DNA of 64,000 nt from Acidobacteriota bacterium. Its GTDB lineage: Bacteria > Acidobacteriota > Vicinamibacteria > Vicinamibacterales > UBA2999. The notes under the pieces are model-generated. The model was not told where the DNA came from and did no database searches. It saw nothing but the letters and a program-made list of their open reading frames with translations. Of this stretch, positions 1-10,321 are shown piece after piece. The stretch is from contig CAUJDN010000115.1 in NCBI GenBank assembly GCA_963169195.1, positions 1 to 64,000 on the forward strand. Direction: 5' to 3'. The translations under genes and the position numbers were made by a program. Every line of letters begins with the position of its first letter. Within the stretch, counting starts at the first letter, position 1.

Positions 1-4
1 GCGC

Positions 5-541
5 CTACGCGCCGCCCCACCGCCCGCGCTGCATCTCGGTGAACCGGAGACCGGCCATCGAGACGTTGGCCATCAGGTGCGGGGCCAGTTCATCGAGGTC
101 CTCGACGTCCTCGGCCAGCTGCGGCCCCTCCGCGCCCAGGCTCCCCGTCGTCGCACGAAGCCGATCGGCGAGGAAGACCGCGATCGACTGGTAGAAGCGG
201 GCCGCGAAGCCGACATCCTGCCGCAGCCGCGCCTGCAGGGCGGCCCGGGGGACGGCGCCCACCTTCGACTCGATCTCGGCGCGCACGCTGGCCGTCGGCG
301 GCCGCGCGTCGACGAACGAGATCTCGCCGACGACTTCGCCGGCCTTCAGCTCCGCCACGCGCGACGCCGTCCGGGTGTAGACGACGAACGAGCCGTCGAG
401 CACGAAGTACAGCCATTCGGTGGGCGTGCCCTGCCGGATCAGGTGATCGCCGGGCGCGAGGGTCATCCGCTGCCCGTGGCGCATCATCCACGCCACGTCC
501 TGATCGTCCATGATCCCGAGGAAGTACAACGCGCGTCTCAT
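5..541 (-). CDS. cyclic nucleotide-binding (CRP-type) domain protein
   Basis: A 178-residue protein made almost entirely of one cNMP-binding beta-roll: an RQGTPTEWLYFVLDGSF stretch near residue 40, then GEVVGEISFVDARPPTASVRA near residue 70, which matches the phosphate-binding cassette. No helix-turn-helix follows, so it is probably a sensor rather than a transcription factor. The start at 541 has a GGAGG about 5 bases upstream. It is the last gene of the minus-strand export operon. cNMP-binding domains are often found beside NHLM peptide exporters, so a role in gating or sensing for the transporter is inferred, not shown. Confidence 0.85.
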   Translation of the reverse strand: MRRALYFLGIMDDQDVAWMMRHGQRMTLAPGDHLIRQGTPTEWLYFVLDGSFVVYTRTASRVAELKAGEVVGEISFVDARPPTASVRAEIESKVGAVPRAALQARLRQDVGFAARFYQSIAVFLADRLRATTGSLGAEGPQLAEDVEDLDELAPHLMANVSMAGLRFTEMQRGRWGGA

Positions 542-555
542 CTCGTCCTCCCCGT

Positions 556-605
556 CGCTCGCATCCGGAGGGAAACGGGGCCTGTCCCGCCGTTCCCTCT
601 GCCCG
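556..605. repeat. dispersed ~50-bp repeat, intergenic copy
   Basis: This stretch matches 10622-10671 at about 42 of 50 positions, both containing CCGGAGGG and GGGG(A/C)CTGTCCC. It fills most of the spacer between the cNMP-binding gene and the ABC transporter stop. It looks like a REP-type dispersed element. The second copy lies inside the lanM reading frame. Confidence 0.6.
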
Positions 606-618
606 CACCCCCGGGCTG

Positions 619-3498
619 TCAGAGCGTCTGCCGGCGGGCGAGCTCGGCAAACGGTCCCTCCTGCGCCACCAGGGCCTGATAGGTGCCTTCCTGCACGACG
701 GCGCCCTTGTCCATCACGTAGATGTAGTCGGCGTTCACGATGGTGCTGAGCCGGTGCGCGATGACGACCCGCGTGGCCTTCAGGCTGGCCAGGCTGTGGG
801 TGACGATGGCCTGCGTCTCGTTGTCCAGGGCGCTGGTCGCCTCGTCGAAGAGGAGGATGCGGGGCCGGCGGACGATGGCCCGGGCAATCATCACGCGCTG
901 GCGCTGCCCTCCGGAGAGCCCCCCGCCGCCCTCGGCAATCATGGTGTGCATGCCCATGGGCATGGCCCGGATGTCGGCCTCGAGCCCCGCCATGGCCGCC
1001 GCCGCCCACGCATCCTCCATCGTCAGGCTCGACGCGCCGACGATGTTCTGGAACATCGAGTCGCTCAGCAGCCGGCCGCTCTGCAGCACGACGCCAATCT
1101 GCCGCCGGAGGGCCTCGACGTTCAGGTGCGCCTGGTCCTGCTGGTCGAAGTAGATGGCGCCGGACTCCGGCTTCTCGAACCCCATCAGCAGTCGGAACAG
1201 CGTCGACTTGCCGCTGCCCGACGCGCCGACAATGGCGATGAAGCGGCCCGCCGGGATGCGCACCGACACGTCACGCAGGACCAGCGGCGCATCCGCACGA
1301 TACCGGAAGTCGACGTGGGCGACCTCGATATGGCCTGCGAGCTCACCGGGATCCTTCAAGGCCGTGCCGGCCTCCGGCACCGCCGACAGGATGGGCCGCG
1401 CCCGCTCGTACTGGGGCACGAGGCCGAGAATCGTGACGGCGGCGCCGCTGAGCCCGAGCGCGGCGGTCTGGAACTGCACGAAGGCCGCGTTGAAGGCGAG
1501 AAACGCCCCGGTCGACAGTCCGGAGCCGGCCTCTGGCGAGAGCAGCTGGACCGTCTGCCAGAAGATGGCGGCCACGGCCAGCAACGGCATCACCGAACTG
1601 AACACCGACAGGCCGATGCCGATCAGCCGCCCGCGCCGCGCCGCGATCATCCGGCGGCTGAACTCCGCGGCCCAGGCGGCAAATGCCCGGTGCTCGGTGG
1701 CCGACACGCGCAGCTTCCCCACGCCGTTGACCAACTGCAGGAGCAGCCCGGACAAGCGTCCCGAGGCGGCCATGACCTCGCGCTGGCAGCGGGCGTCGAG
1801 GTAGCCGAGCCATGCGGTCCCGAGGGCCATGGCCACCGTGATGAGGGTCGCCACCAGCGCCAGCGACCAGCTGTAGTAGAAGAGCAGGCCGAAGCTGAAG
1901 ACGGAGAAGACACCCGCCAGCAGCGAGGAGATGACCGACCCGGTGAGCGCCCGGCGGATGGCGCCGATGCTCAGGCTGCGCATGGCGAGATCGCCCGACG
2001 AGAAATCGCGGAAGAAGGCCACGGGCAACCCCAGCAGGCGATCCCACACGGCGGCCTGCACCGAGGCATCCATCCGGCTCTCGAGACGCTGCATCGCGAA
2101 ACTCTGGACCAGCCGGAAACCTGCCGTTCCCACCGCCGTCACCACGAGCAGAACAGTCACCAGGAGCAGCTGCGGGCGGTCCGCACCGGGGATGATCGCG
2201 TCGAACACCACTCCCGTGACGATGGGCACCATCAGGCCGAGCACGCCCACGGCGATGCCCATGATCAGGACCGTGAGCAGATCGGCACGCCCCCCGTGGA
2301 GGCCGAAGCGCAGGAGGTCGATGACGCCGAGCGCACGGGTCGGGAAGGGGCGGTAGAGCGACCACGCGAGGGGCTCCAGGGTGCCCGCCACCTGCTCGGT
2401 GACCCGCGTGCGGACGCCGGTGGCCGGGTCGTAGAGCTCGTAGCGTCGGGCCGAGCGCGGCAGCAGGGCAACCGGCGCCCCGTCCGTCTCGCGTCGTGCG
2501 ACGAGCGGTCCGACGTCCTGGGTCCACCAGGCCCCCCTCAGCGCCACGACACGCGATCGCACGCCGGCGGCCAGAGCCACGGTGGCCACCGGATCGCGCG
2601 GGCCGGTCGGGCCGGGCCGGGTCCTGGCCTCGAGTGTCATCCCCATGGCGTGGCCCACCGCGGCGCAGGCGAGGTACCAGGGGTCGTCCACCGCCTCGTC
2701 GGCTTCGTCGCCCGGTGCGCCGAGGGCGGCCAGGCGGCGGAAGGCCCGATCGAGCCGATGGCGCTCCATCCGGGCGCGGCGCTCCAGGCGCTGCCCCTCG
2801 CGTCGCCGCGCGTCGTCGACGTTGCGGGCGGCACGGTCGATGGCCGCCGCCATGAAGCGGTCGAAGGCGTCCCAGGCGCCCGGCGCCTCGGCGTGGGTGG
2901 GGGTGTCCACCGTCGAGAGCCGGCTCTGCGCCGCCGCCTCGATCCAGGCCGTCGGCGCGACGGGCCACGGGTGGGGACCGAGGGGCATGCGGGCATCCCC
3001 GATGAACGTGGCGGCACCCTCGACGAGGCGAGTCCACAGAATCCCGTCGCGCGTCAGCAGGCGCTGCGCCTGGTCGCCCACCAGGGTTTCCTGGTTCGGC
3101 TCGAGCACGCCGAACACGCGCGGCAGGGTGTCGCCGGCGATCGCCCGGGACAGGGACTTGATCCAGCCATCCAGGCGCAGGGCCGCCGAGCCGCGGCCAG
3201 GCTCGCCGACGGTTTCGGATCGCTCTTCGCGCTCGTCGCGCGGAACGCCCCGCAGCCGCGAGCCGGGCGTCGGCACGGCCAGCAGCCCGCGGCCATCCTC
3301 CCGGGGCACGGCGCCGAAGAGGGCCTCGCCCTCGTGCACCCGCAGCAGGTGGTGCCGGACGCCGGCGGGCCCGCCGTTCCGGATCGTGACGAGGAACACA
3401 TCGGCGCTGCCCTCGTCCACCTGCCATGAGGTGAGCGGGTCGGTCAGCAGGACCGGCGCGGACAGCGGGCGATCAGTGTGTGCGGATGAGCCGGGCAT
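619..3498 (-). CDS. NHLM-type peptide export ABC transporter, permease/ATPase without peptidase
   Basis: A 959-residue fused transmembrane/ATPase protein of the type found with Nif11 and nitrile-hydratase leader peptides (NHLM ABC2 class). A long N-terminal region of about 400 residues has no C39 protease motif. A six-helix exporter domain lies around residues 400-710 and the ATPase follows: Walker [10 protein letters not shown] near residue 757, signature LSGGQRQR, Walker [12 protein letters not shown] near 882. It overlaps the upstream transporter gene by 26 bases, so the two are probably translationally coupled and may form a heterodimer. The exact start is uncertain. Expected location is the inner membrane, as part of the RiPP exporter. 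Confidence 0.92.
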   Translation of the reverse strand: MPGSSAHTDRPLSAPVLLTDPLTSWQVDEGSADVFLVTIRNGGPAGVRHHLLRVHEGEALFGAVPREDGRGLLAVPTPGSRLRGVPRDEREERSETVGEPGRGSAALRLDGWIKSLSRAIAGDTLPRVFGVLEPNQETLVGDQAQRLLTRDGILWTRLVEGAATFIGDARMPLGPHPWPVAPTAWIEAAAQSRLSTVDTPTHAEAPGAWDAFDRFMAAAIDRAARNVDDARRREGQRLERRARMERHRLDRAFRRLAALGAPGDEADEAVDDPWYLACAAVGHAMGMTLEARTRPGPTGPRDPVATVALAAGVRSRVVALRGAWWTQDVGPLVARRETDGAPVALLPRSARRYELYDPATGVRTRVTEQVAGTLEPLAWSLYRPFPTRALGVIDLLRFGLHGGRADLLTVLIMGIAVGVLGLMVPIVTGVVFDAIIPGADRPQLLLVTVLLVVTAVGTAGFRLVQSFAMQRLESRMDASVQAAVWDRLLGLPVAFFRDFSSGDLAMRSLSIGAIRRALTGSVISSLLAGVFSVFSFGLLFYYSWSLALVATLITVAMALGTAWLGYLDARCQREVMAASGRLSGLLLQLVNGVGKLRVSATEHRAFAAWAAEFSRRMIAARRGRLIGIGLSVFSSVMPLLAVAAIFWQTVQLLSPEAGSGLSTGAFLAFNAAFVQFQTAALGLSGAAVTILGLVPQYERARPILSAVPEAGTALKDPGELAGHIEVAHVDFRYRADAPLVLRDVSVRIPAGRFIAIVGASGSGKSTLFRLLMGFEKPESGAIYFDQQDQAHLNVEALRRQIGVVLQSGRLLSDSMFQNIVGASSLTMEDAWAAAAMAGLEADIRAMPMGMHTMIAEGGGGLSGGQRQRVMIARAIVRRPRILLFDEATSALDNETQAIVTHSLASLKATRVVIAHRLSTIVNADYIYVMDKGAVVQEGTYQALVAQEGPFAELARRQTL

Positions 3499-5626
3499 AG
3501 GCGCCGTTGCTGGCCACCAGATCGTCGTGGGTGCCGCGCTCGACCACGGTCCCCCGGTCGAGCACGATGATTTCGTCGCAGTCGCGGATCGTGCTCAGCC
3601 GGTGCGCCACGATGAGGCAGGTGCACCCGCGCCGACGCAGCGCGTCGTCCACGCGCTTCTCGGTGAGCGCGTCGAGGGCGCTCGTCGCCTCGTCGAGGAC
3701 CAGGATGCGCGGATCCTGGACCAGCGCCCGCGCGATCTCGAGGCGCTGGCGCTGCCCGCCGCTGAAGTTGCGGCCCTGCTCCTCGACCCGATAGTCGTAG
3801 CCGCCCGCGCGATCGGCGATGTCGTCGTGGATGCACGCGTCGCGCGCGGCGCCGAGCAGCACGGGTTCCTCGACGGTGTCGTCCCAGAGCGTGAGGTTCT
3901 CGCGGATCGTCCCCTCGAAGAGGGTGATGTCCTGATCGACCATCGCCACCGAGTTGGCGACGAGCCGCCGCGGGAGCTGGTCGCGGGGCACACCGTCGAA
4001 GAGCACCTCGCCGGACCAGGGGCGGTAGAGGCCTACCACCAGCTTCGACACCGTCGACTTGCCGCTCCCGGAGCCGCCCACGAGCGCCACCCGCTGCCCG
4101 GGCTCGAGAACGAGGCTGAAGTCGGTGACGAGCGGCGGCTCGAGCCGGCTGTAGCCGAACGTCACGCCCCGCAGCTCGAGCCGGCCCTCCAGCTTCTCCG
4201 GCGTGCCCGGCGGGGACTCGATCTCCGCCACGGCCAGCGGGTCCGGTGCGGACTTCATCACATCGTCCAGGCGGGCCATGTCCCCGGCCGCCTCCTGCAG
4301 CTGTCCTCCCAGGGCCATGAGCTGGTTGACCGGCTCGATGAAGCGCTGGAGCAGCGTCTGGAACGCCAGGAGCATGCCCATCGTGAGCACGCCGTCCATG
4401 ATGCGGCGGCTGCCGATCCCGATCACCAGCGCGGCGCTGACGCCGGTCAGCAGCGGCGGAACGGCCGCCAGGCCCTGTGAGACGACCCCGAGATCGTTCT
4501 CGGAGGTGACCACGCGCGCCTGGTGCCCGGCCCACGTGGCGAAGAACTCCGACTCGCCGCCGGAGGCCTTCAGGGTTTCGATGCTCTGCAGGCCGGCCAT
4601 CGACGTGCCGACCAGCTTCCCGCGCTCCTGCAGCAGCCGCAGGTTGGCGTCGCGGCGCCGGCGCGCCAGCAGCTGGAGCACCAGCAGGTTGATCGCCGCC
4701 ACGCCGATGCCGATCGCCGTGAGCACCGCGTCGTACTGGAACATGAGGGCGGCGAAGAACCCCACCATGAGGAGGCTGACCAGGCTGGTCGCCAGCTGCC
4801 CGGAGAGCAGCGACGCGACCGAATCGTTGATCTGCACGCGCGAGACGATGTCGCCGCCGAACCGCTGCGCGAAGAACTCCATCGGCAGGCGCAGGACGTG
4901 CCAGAAGAAGCGGCTCGACCCGACCGTCGCGAGCTTGACCTCCATGGCGAGCAGGCCCCGCTGCTGCAGATACGTGAGCAGGCCCGTGACGGCGGCCGTC
5001 AGCGTGAGGCCCACCAGCAATGGCCGCAGCCATGCGGTGGTGCCCTGGACGAGAATCGTGTCGACGAACACCCGCGAGAACACCGGGGCGACAATGCCGG
5101 GCACCACGAGCGCGAGCGTGGCGAGGACCGCGTAGGCCAGAGCCAGCCGCACGCCGGGGAGCCGGCGCCCGAGCGCCCCCAGGATCGACGGCGGGTGTCC
5201 CCCGGGCTCGAAGTCGGGCCCCTTCTCGAAGACAAGGACGACGCCGGTGAACGACTCGTCGAACTCGGCGTCCGACACGACGCGCGGGCCGTGCGCGGGG
5301 TCGTTCAGGAAGACGCGGCCACCGCGGAACCCCTCGACGACCACGAAGTGGTTGAAGTTCCAGAAGACGATGCAGGGCAGCGGCAGGCGCCGCACCCCCT
5401 CGGGCTCCTTCTTGTAGCCCTTGCTCAGCAGGCCGTAGGCCCGGGCGGCCTTCACGATGTTCAGGGCCTTGCTGCCGTCCCGCGACACGCCGCAGGCGAC
5501 CCGGAGTTCCTCGAGCGGCACGAACCGGCCGTAGTGCCCGAGCACCATCGCCAGCGCGGCCGCGCCACACTCCACCGCCTCCATCTGGATGACGGTCGGC
5601 GTCCTGGCTCTCCTGCGCGTCAGCAT
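3473..5626 (-). CDS. NHLM-type bacteriocin ABC transporter with C39 leader peptidase
   Basis: A 717-residue peptidase/permease/ATPase. The N-terminal C39 cysteine protease has its oxyanion Gln in [10 protein letters not shown] (Q14), nucleophile Cys20, His93 in [10 protein letters not shown] and Asp109 in FLNDPAHGP, so the catalytic set is complete. A six-helix exporter domain follows, then an ATPase with Walker [10 protein letters not shown] (about residue 515), signature FSGGQRQR and Walker [13 protein letters not shown]39 domains cut after Gly-Gly, matching the AVAGG sites of the precursors encoded at 8564 and 15839. It lies 6 bases after the HlyD gene and overlaps the second transporter gene, so it is firmly in the export operon. 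Confidence 0.95.
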   Translation of the reverse strand: MLTRRRARTPTVIQMEAVECGAAALAMVLGHYGRFVPLEELRVACGVSRDGSKALNIVKAARAYGLLSKGYKKEPEGVRRLPLPCIVFWNFNHFVVVEGFRGGRVFLNDPAHGPRVVSDAEFDESFTGVVLVFEKGPDFEPGGHPPSILGALGRRLPGVRLALAYAVLATLALVVPGIVAPVFSRVFVDTILVQGTTAWLRPLLVGLTLTAAVTGLLTYLQQRGLLAMEVKLATVGSSRFFWHVLRLPMEFFAQRFGGDIVSRVQINDSVASLLSGQLATSLVSLLMVGFFAALMFQYDAVLTAIGIGVAAINLLVLQLLARRRRDANLRLLQERGKLVGTSMAGLQSIETLKASGGESEFFATWAGHQARVVTSENDLGVVSQGLAAVPPLLTGVSAALVIGIGSRRIMDGVLTMGMLLAFQTLLQRFIEPVNQLMALGGQLQEAAGDMARLDDVMKSAPDPLAVAEIESPPGTPEKLEGRLELRGVTFGYSRLEPPLVTDFSLVLEPGQRVALVGGSGSGKSTVSKLVVGLYRPWSGEVLFDGVPRDQLPRRLVANSVAMVDQDITLFEGTIRENLTLWDDTVEEPVLLGAARDACIHDDIADRAGGYDYRVEEQGRNFSGGQRQRLEIARALVQDPRILVLDEATSALDALTEKRVDDALRRRGCTCLIVAHRLSTIRDCDEIIVLDRGTVVERGTHDDLVASNGAYARLIRTH

Positions 5627-5632
5627 GCCGGA

Positions 5633-6889
5633 TCAGCTCACGCCGAGCGTGGCCTTCAGCTCCGGCACGACCATCGTGACGGGCCGCTGCCGGCGCGTGA
5701 CCACCGCCCCGAGACACAAGGTGCCGCCGCTCAGGGTGACGGGGGCGCCCTGGGGCGACGACCACCGGTAGCCGCTCGGCGTGCCAGGGTCGGGAGCCAT
5801 CTCCACGCGGACCTCGGTGACCGGCCCCTGCGCACTGAGGGCCCGCACGAGCGGCGCGTTCTCGAAGACCCGCATCGCGGCCGCCTCCGTGGCCGGGTAA
5901 TCGGACACGAAGGTGACGGTCCCCCGAATGAACCCGTACTCCTCGCGCCGGACGGTGGTCGGCTGGATCTCGGCGTCCATGCCCGCCCGCAGGTCCTTGG
6001 CCTGCCCGGCGGGCACGTACAGCACGGCCTCGAGCGTGTCGACGTCCGCCTGGAGACTGAGGATGGGGGTGCCCGCGGTCACCAGGCCGCCCGGCGACAC
6101 CTTCACCTCCAGCACCTGGCCGGCGTACGGGCTCACGACCCGCGACTCGTTCTGGAGCTGCGCCTCGAGGACGCCGACCTCGCGATCCAGCTCCGCGATG
6201 CGGTTCTGCACGGCGAGGTTCGCCTCGATGCTGGCGGTACCCGTGTCGAACTCGGTGGCATCGAGCTGGGCGAGCCGGGCGCGGCGGGCCGACACGGTGG
6301 CGAGCGTGTTCTCGAGACGCGCCCGCGTCTCGGACACCTGCGACTTCGTGATGAGCCCCTTGGCCAGCAGTTCCTCGTCGACGGGAATCTGCTCGCGGAT
6401 GGCCTGCGCTTCCTCGAGCAGGCCCGCGATTTCGCTCTCGACATTGGCTCGCTCCCGCTCGAGCGCCTCGAGCTGGAGCCGCTGCCGGTTCCGCCGGACC
6501 GCCAGCATCTCGTCGCGCTGGGACATGGACTCGGCCAGCCGGCTTCGGGCAATGCGAATCTGCTCGGCCAGCGCGGGCTGCGCCACCGTGCCAATCACCT
6601 GGCCCACCGTCACCAGGTCGCCGACGCGAACGGCGATGTCGAGCACCTGCCCGGACCCGAGCGGCACGACGTTGCGGACCCCGCCCGATCGGATCAGCAC
6701 GCCCTGCCCCGTGACCCGCGTCGTCAGCTCGCCGAAGAACCCCCAGGCCGCCGCGGCCCCGAGCAGCCCGACGGTCACGAGCAGCGCCAGCCATGCCTTC
6801 GGGGTGGTGACGCGCAGGAGTCGATCGAGCTGCTCGGGCGACGACATCCGATCGAGGGCCGCCTTGCGGAAGACCTTGCTCGCGTCCAT
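5633..6889 (-). CDS. HlyD-family membrane fusion protein of NHLM export system
   Basis: A 418-residue periplasmic adaptor. One membrane anchor near residues 35-55 (LALLVTVGLLGAAAAWGFF) is followed by a split biotinyl-lipoyl half (GQVLDIAVRVGDLVTVGQVI), a long coiled-coil hairpin over roughly residues 115-240, the second lipoyl half (GQVLEVKVSPGGLVTAGTPI) and beta-barrel domains. It would bridge the inner-membrane ABC exporter and the TolC-like channel. It sits 11 bases after the TolC gene and 6 bases before the C39 transporter gene, in one operon. Length and architecture fit the NHLP-system secretion proteins. Confidence 0.93.
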   Translation of the reverse strand: MDASKVFRKAALDRMSSPEQLDRLLRVTTPKAWLALLVTVGLLGAAAAWGFFGELTTRVTGQGVLIRSGGVRNVVPLGSGQVLDIAVRVGDLVTVGQVIGTVAQPALAEQIRIARSRLAESMSQRDEMLAVRRNRQRLQLEALERERANVESEIAGLLEEAQAIREQIPVDEELLAKGLITKSQVSETRARLENTLATVSARRARLAQLDATEFDTGTASIEANLAVQNRIAELDREVGVLEAQLQNESRVVSPYAGQVLEVKVSPGGLVTAGTPILSLQADVDTLEAVLYVPAGQAKDLRAGMDAEIQPTTVRREEYGFIRGTVTFVSDYPATEAAAMRVFENAPLVRALSAQGPVTEVRVEMAPDPGTPSGYRWSSPQGAPVTLSGGTLCLGAVVTRRQRPVTMVVPELKATLGVS

Positions 6890-6900
6890 GGGTGCCTGCC

Positions 6901-8487
6901 TCAGGGGTGGGCCGCGCCCGCACCGAGCGGCCGGAAGAAGGTGTCGCGCGACGGGACCCTGATGTCGCCGACGTCAATCAACGTGCCGGTCGCGTAGCGC
7001 AGCTGCACGAGCCCAGCCGCGTAGGCCTGCTGCGCGCTGACCAGGTCGAGCAGGGCCTCGGTGAGGCGGCCTTCGACGGTCAGCAGGTCGGTCAGCGAGC
7101 CCACGCCGAGGCGCAACTTGTCGGACTCGCCCTCGAGCGCCGCCCGGAATCCCGTCGTCGCCTCGATCGCCCTGGCGAGCCGGCCGGCGCCGTTGCGCAG
7201 GGCGGCCACCGCGTTGGCGACCTCGGTGGCAATCACGCGCGCCCGCTCCGTGCGCAGCCAGACCGCCTGCTGGTAGGCCGCCTCGGCCTGGGCCATCTCG
7301 CCACGCGCCGTGTTGTTGGCCAGCGGGCGGGCCCAGCGCAGGGCGAGCAGCGCATCGGGGCCGCTGACCTGCGTGAAGAGGGACCCCAGGAAGTCGCCCG
7401 TCCCCCGGCCGGCCTGCAGGCTCGAGTAGCCCCCGCTGACGGTCACGTCGAGTTGAGCGCGGACCCGGTTCGCCGCGACCTGGCGCAGGACGTCGGCCGC
7501 CGCGCGGTTGCTCTCCGCGGCGAGATAGTCGCCTCGACGCGTCAGGGCCAGGTCGACGAGGACCTGCAGGGCACCGGGCTCCCCGGATGGAGGAACCGGC
7601 CCCGGGCCGTCCGGGAACGGATCGGACGGCACGGGAAGCGCTGCCATCTGATCGGCATCGAGCCCCATGGCCAGGGCCAGGGCCGACCGCGCCTCGACCA
7701 CCTGCTGCTCGAGCAGGAACCGACCGGCGGCGCGGCTGTCGAAATTCGCCTGCGCCTGGTTTACCTCGCTGCGGGGCAACCGGTCGGCGTCCGCCAGGGT
7801 CCGAACCGCCTCCACGTACTCGCGGCCCCGTGCCTCCGACTGCGTGGCGATCTCCAACTGCCGCACCGCGCCCACGTACTGCCAGTAACTGGTGGCCGTG
7901 CCGAGCACCAGATCGGCCGCCTGCTGCCCCAGTTCGTACCGGCTGGCCACGACGGCCATCGACGCCGCGGTCTCGGGACCGGTGACGATGGCCGTCCCCC
8001 GGCCGCGCAGCAGCGGCACCGTGACGTCGAAGCTGAGCCGGGCACGGTTGAGCCCGTCGAGAGTCTGCAGGTTGTCCGTCAGGCGGCTGACGGCAAACGT
8101 GGGACCGAGGACAATCCCTGACCGGAGCAGCCGCTGAGCGCTGCCACTCATCCCGAAGATGTTCTCGGTGAGCGCGCTCGCGGGGAAGCCGGCCGCCAGC
8201 GCGCCCGTACGTTCGGCATCCGTCAGGGGCGTCCGCTGGTGCTGGCCGGACGCCGTCCATTCGGCCTGTGTATCGAAGGCGCCGGCCTGCTGGCGTCGGA
8301 GCGCCTCGCTGATGACCACCTGCTGTCGCTGGGCCTCGAGCAGCGGGTGACGGGCCAGGGTCGACTCGATGGCGTGGACGATTTCGAAGGGGGAGGGGAC
8401 GCGCAGCGGCGCAGCCGTCCCCCGATCCTGGGCGGCGGCCGAGACGACCAGGCCCGATGCAATCACACTGACGACGGCCGCGCGCAT
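6901..8487 (-). CDS. TolC-family outer membrane efflux channel
   Basis: A 528-residue protein with an N-terminal signal peptide (MRAAVVSVIASGLVVSAAAQ) and the paired long helical regions and duplicated half-structure of TolC/OEP proteins, including conserved segments such as SRLTDNLQTLDGLNRARLSF and LRLGVGSLTDLLTVEGR. The start at 8487 puts the signal peptide at the N-terminus; an upstream ATG at 8520 would add 11 residues. It is the first gene of the export operon. A dedicated outer-membrane channel completes a four-part export route for the peptide product. Confidence 0.93.
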   Translation of the reverse strand: MRAAVVSVIASGLVVSAAAQDRGTAAPLRVPSPFEIVHAIESTLARHPLLEAQRQQVVISEALRRQQAGAFDTQAEWTASGQHQRTPLTDAERTGALAAGFPASALTENIFGMSGSAQRLLRSGIVLGPTFAVSRLTDNLQTLDGLNRARLSFDVTVPLLRGRGTAIVTGPETAASMAVVASRYELGQQAADLVLGTATSYWQYVGAVRQLEIATQSEARGREYVEAVRTLADADRLPRSEVNQAQANFDSRAAGRFLLEQQVVEARSALALAMGLDADQMAALPVPSDPFPDGPGPVPPSGEPGALQVLVDLALTRRGDYLAAESNRAAADVLRQVAANRVRAQLDVTVSGGYSSLQAGRGTGDFLGSLFTQVSGPDALLALRWARPLANNTARGEMAQAEAAYQQAVWLRTERARVIATEVANAVAALRNGAGRLARAIEATTGFRAALEGESDKLRLGVGSLTDLLTVEGRLTEALLDLVSAQQAYAAGLVQLRYATGTLIDVGDIRVPSRDTFFRPLGAGAAHP

Positions 8488-8563
8488 GCGAAGGCTCCCG
8501 TGCGACTCTGGCGCGACCATAAGGTATCCTATCGCCACCACACCGGGCCAGTTGGGGGTGAGC
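8488..8563. promoter_or_regulatory. divergent promoter region between export and biosynthesis operons
   Basis: This 76-bp spacer separates the TolC gene (minus) from the first precursor (plus) and must carry both promoters. On the plus strand TATCCT (8525-8530) is a plausible -10 with no convincing -35. A GGGGGTGAG just before the ATG at 8564 is a good ribosome binding site. No operator is obvious. The call rests mainly on gene layout. Confidence 0.4.
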
Positions 8564-8806
8564 ATGAGTGCTGCCGCAGAGATCGAACGCTTCGCCAGGG
8601 ATGTGCTCGGCAACGACGCGCTGCGCGCGGAGGTCGCGGCCCTCGGCACCGACCAGGACGCCATCATGGGGCTCGCCAACGCGAGGGGCTACCAGTTCAC
8701 GCGCGCGGACGTCGAGGCGCTGAGGTCGAGCGGCGAGCTGAACGACGAGCAGTTGGCCGCGGTGGCCGGAGGGGGAATCTTCGTCCAGCTGCTCAAGAGG
8801 CGCTGA
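8564..8806 (+). CDS. Nif11-leader RiPP precursor A (core without Ser, Thr or Cys)
   Basis: An 80-residue peptide. Residues 1-70 are a Nif11-type leader: helical N-terminus, the ANARGYQFT motif and the ending LNDEQLAAVAGG. Predicted C39 cleavage after Gly70 leaves the ten-residue core GIFVQLLKRR. The core is hydrophobic then basic and has no Ser, Thr or Cys, so a LanM cannot dehydrate or cyclise it. The epimerase gene follows within 50 bases. The start ATG has a strong Shine-Dalgarno. Either the core is modified only by epimerisation, or this is a decayed precursor that lost a longer tail. The leader assignment is strong; product identity is inference. Confidence 0.85.
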   Translation: MSAAAEIERFARDVLGNDALRAEVAALGTDQDAIMGLANARGYQFTRADVEALRSSGELNDEQLAAVAGGGIFVQLLKRR

Positions 8807-8853
8807 ACCGCCGTGGCTGGTGGTTGATCGCCCGATGGCCCGAGGGCAGGACC

Positions 8854-10296
8854 GTGCTGCGTGCGGAGGTCGAGGCCCTGCCTGCACCCGCCGTCGCTCC
8901 AGAGATGCGCGAGTGCGCGCACATCAAGCGCCTGCTCGAACTGCTCGAGGGCGACCCGGACTTCCGCGCGCGAGCAGCCGCGGGAACCACACCGTACGCG
9001 CAGCTGGCCGCCGACGCGGGGCTGGATTTGCCGGCCGCGGACCTGGCGCCGTTCTTCCAGGCGCCGGAGGTCGCACGGAGTCCCCTCGAGGCCCAGCAGG
9101 AGTGGCGCGAGGCATTCGCGGCCAATCCACTCGGGCAGGTGTGGACGGCCTGGGCCGCAGAGGACACGGCCCGCCTGAAGGCGTTCATCAGCGGGCTCGT
9201 CCCGACGCACCCGCGGGCCCGGGCCTGGCGGGCCCGCCGCCTGGCGCGCGCGCGCAGCGACGCGGTCGGCCTGGAGGACGTCGGCTACTTCCCGCTCCTC
9301 GCCTTCGAACTCAGCGAGGGCTGCTCGGTGCAATGCTGGTTCTGCGCGCTCGATCCCGGGCGGCTCGCGGGCGTGTTCGCGTACACCGCGGAGAACCGCA
9401 GGCTCTGGCGCGAGGTCCTCGGACACGCGTGGGCGCTGTTCGGCGCCGGATGCCGCAGCGCGATGTGCTACCACGGGACGGATCCCGCGGACAACCCGGA
9501 CTACTTCCGGTTCCAGGAGGACGTGGTGGACATCTTCGGCGTGCTGCCGCAGGTGACGACTTCACAGCCGCTGCGCGATCCAGCCTGGACGCGCACCCTC
9601 CTGGACATGCAGCGGCAACATCCCGACTCGCACCACCGGTTCTCGGTGCTCAGCCTCGGCATGCTGCGCCGCATCCACCAGGCCTTCTCGCCCGAGGAGC
9701 TGCTCCAGGTCAGCCTCGTGATGCAGCACAAGGAGGCCCTGGGGCGGCGCGTCGAGTGCGGGCGGGCGGCCTCCCGACCCGATCGCCTCGCGGCCGAAGC
9801 GGGATACCGGCAGGCCCAGGGCGTGCCCGAGGCCATCGAGCGCCAGACCACCTGCGAGTGTACGTGCGGCTACCTGGTGAACATGGTGAGCGGGCGCATC
9901 CAGCTGATCCGCCCCGCGACGCCCTCGGCGCGGGCGCCGCGCGGATTCGAGACGCTCGCCGAGGGCTGCTTCCGCGACGGACAGGAGTTTCGCGCCTTCC
10001 TCGAGCGGACCGTGGCCGACCACATGCCCGAACACCTGGGACCGGACCAGGCGGTCCGGTTCTGGGATGACGTGCGCTACGAGCGGCTGCCCGATGGGTT
10101 CGCCCTCACGTCGCGATTCCGCGTGCAGACCCTTCGGGGAAACGCCCACCTGGGTCGGCTTGGCGATCTGATCCACGCCGGCTCGCACACGACGTCACAG
10201 ATCACCGACGCGCTGATTGAGGCCGGGATGCCGGTGCTCGACGCCGTGGCGGCGCTCGATCGCGCGTACCAGTCCGGCGTCCTCGCGGAGGGCTGA
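8854..10296 (+). CDS. PoyD-like radical SAM peptide epimerase
   Basis: A 480-residue protein. The radical SAM cluster motif CSVQCWFC is at about Cys157, Cys161 and Cys164, preceded by LAFELSEG. C-terminal conserved features include TTCECTCGYLVNMV and IQLIRPATPS, both typical of RiPP-maturation amino-acid epimerases of the PoyD/OspD family. These convert selected L-residues of a leader-bound precursor to D. The GTG at 8854 follows GGGCAGG and is preferred; ATG 8905 is an alternative 17 residues shorter. The gene lies just after precursor A. Its C-terminal codons run close to or into the lanM start region. Confidence 0.9.
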   Translation: MLRAEVEALPAPAVAPEMRECAHIKRLLELLEGDPDFRARAAAGTTPYAQLAADAGLDLPAADLAPFFQAPEVARSPLEAQQEWREAFAANPLGQVWTAWAAEDTARLKAFISGLVPTHPRARAWRARRLARARSDAVGLEDVGYFPLLAFELSEGCSVQCWFCALDPGRLAGVFAYTAENRRLWREVLGHAWALFGAGCRSAMCYHGTDPADNPDYFRFQEDVVDIFGVLPQVTTSQPLRDPAWTRTLLDMQRQHPDSHHRFSVLSLGMLRRIHQAFSPEELLQVSLVMQHKEALGRRVECGRAASRPDRLAAEAGYRQAQGVPEAIERQTTCECTCGYLVNMVSGRIQLIRPATPSARAPRGFETLAEGCFRDGQEFRAFLERTVADHMPEHLGPDQAVRFWDDVRYERLPDGFALTSRFRVQTLRGNAHLGRLGDLIHAGSHTTSQITDALIEAGMPVLDAVAALDRAYQSGVLAEG

Positions 10297-10321
10297 CGCC
10301 ATCCTCAACCGCCTCGAGCAC

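Noticed and set aside
754..3429. Long open plus-strand frame opposite the NHLM transporter
   Set aside because: Composition is Arg/His/Gly-rich with no domain; it is the antisense of a clear ABC transporter, an effect of high GC.
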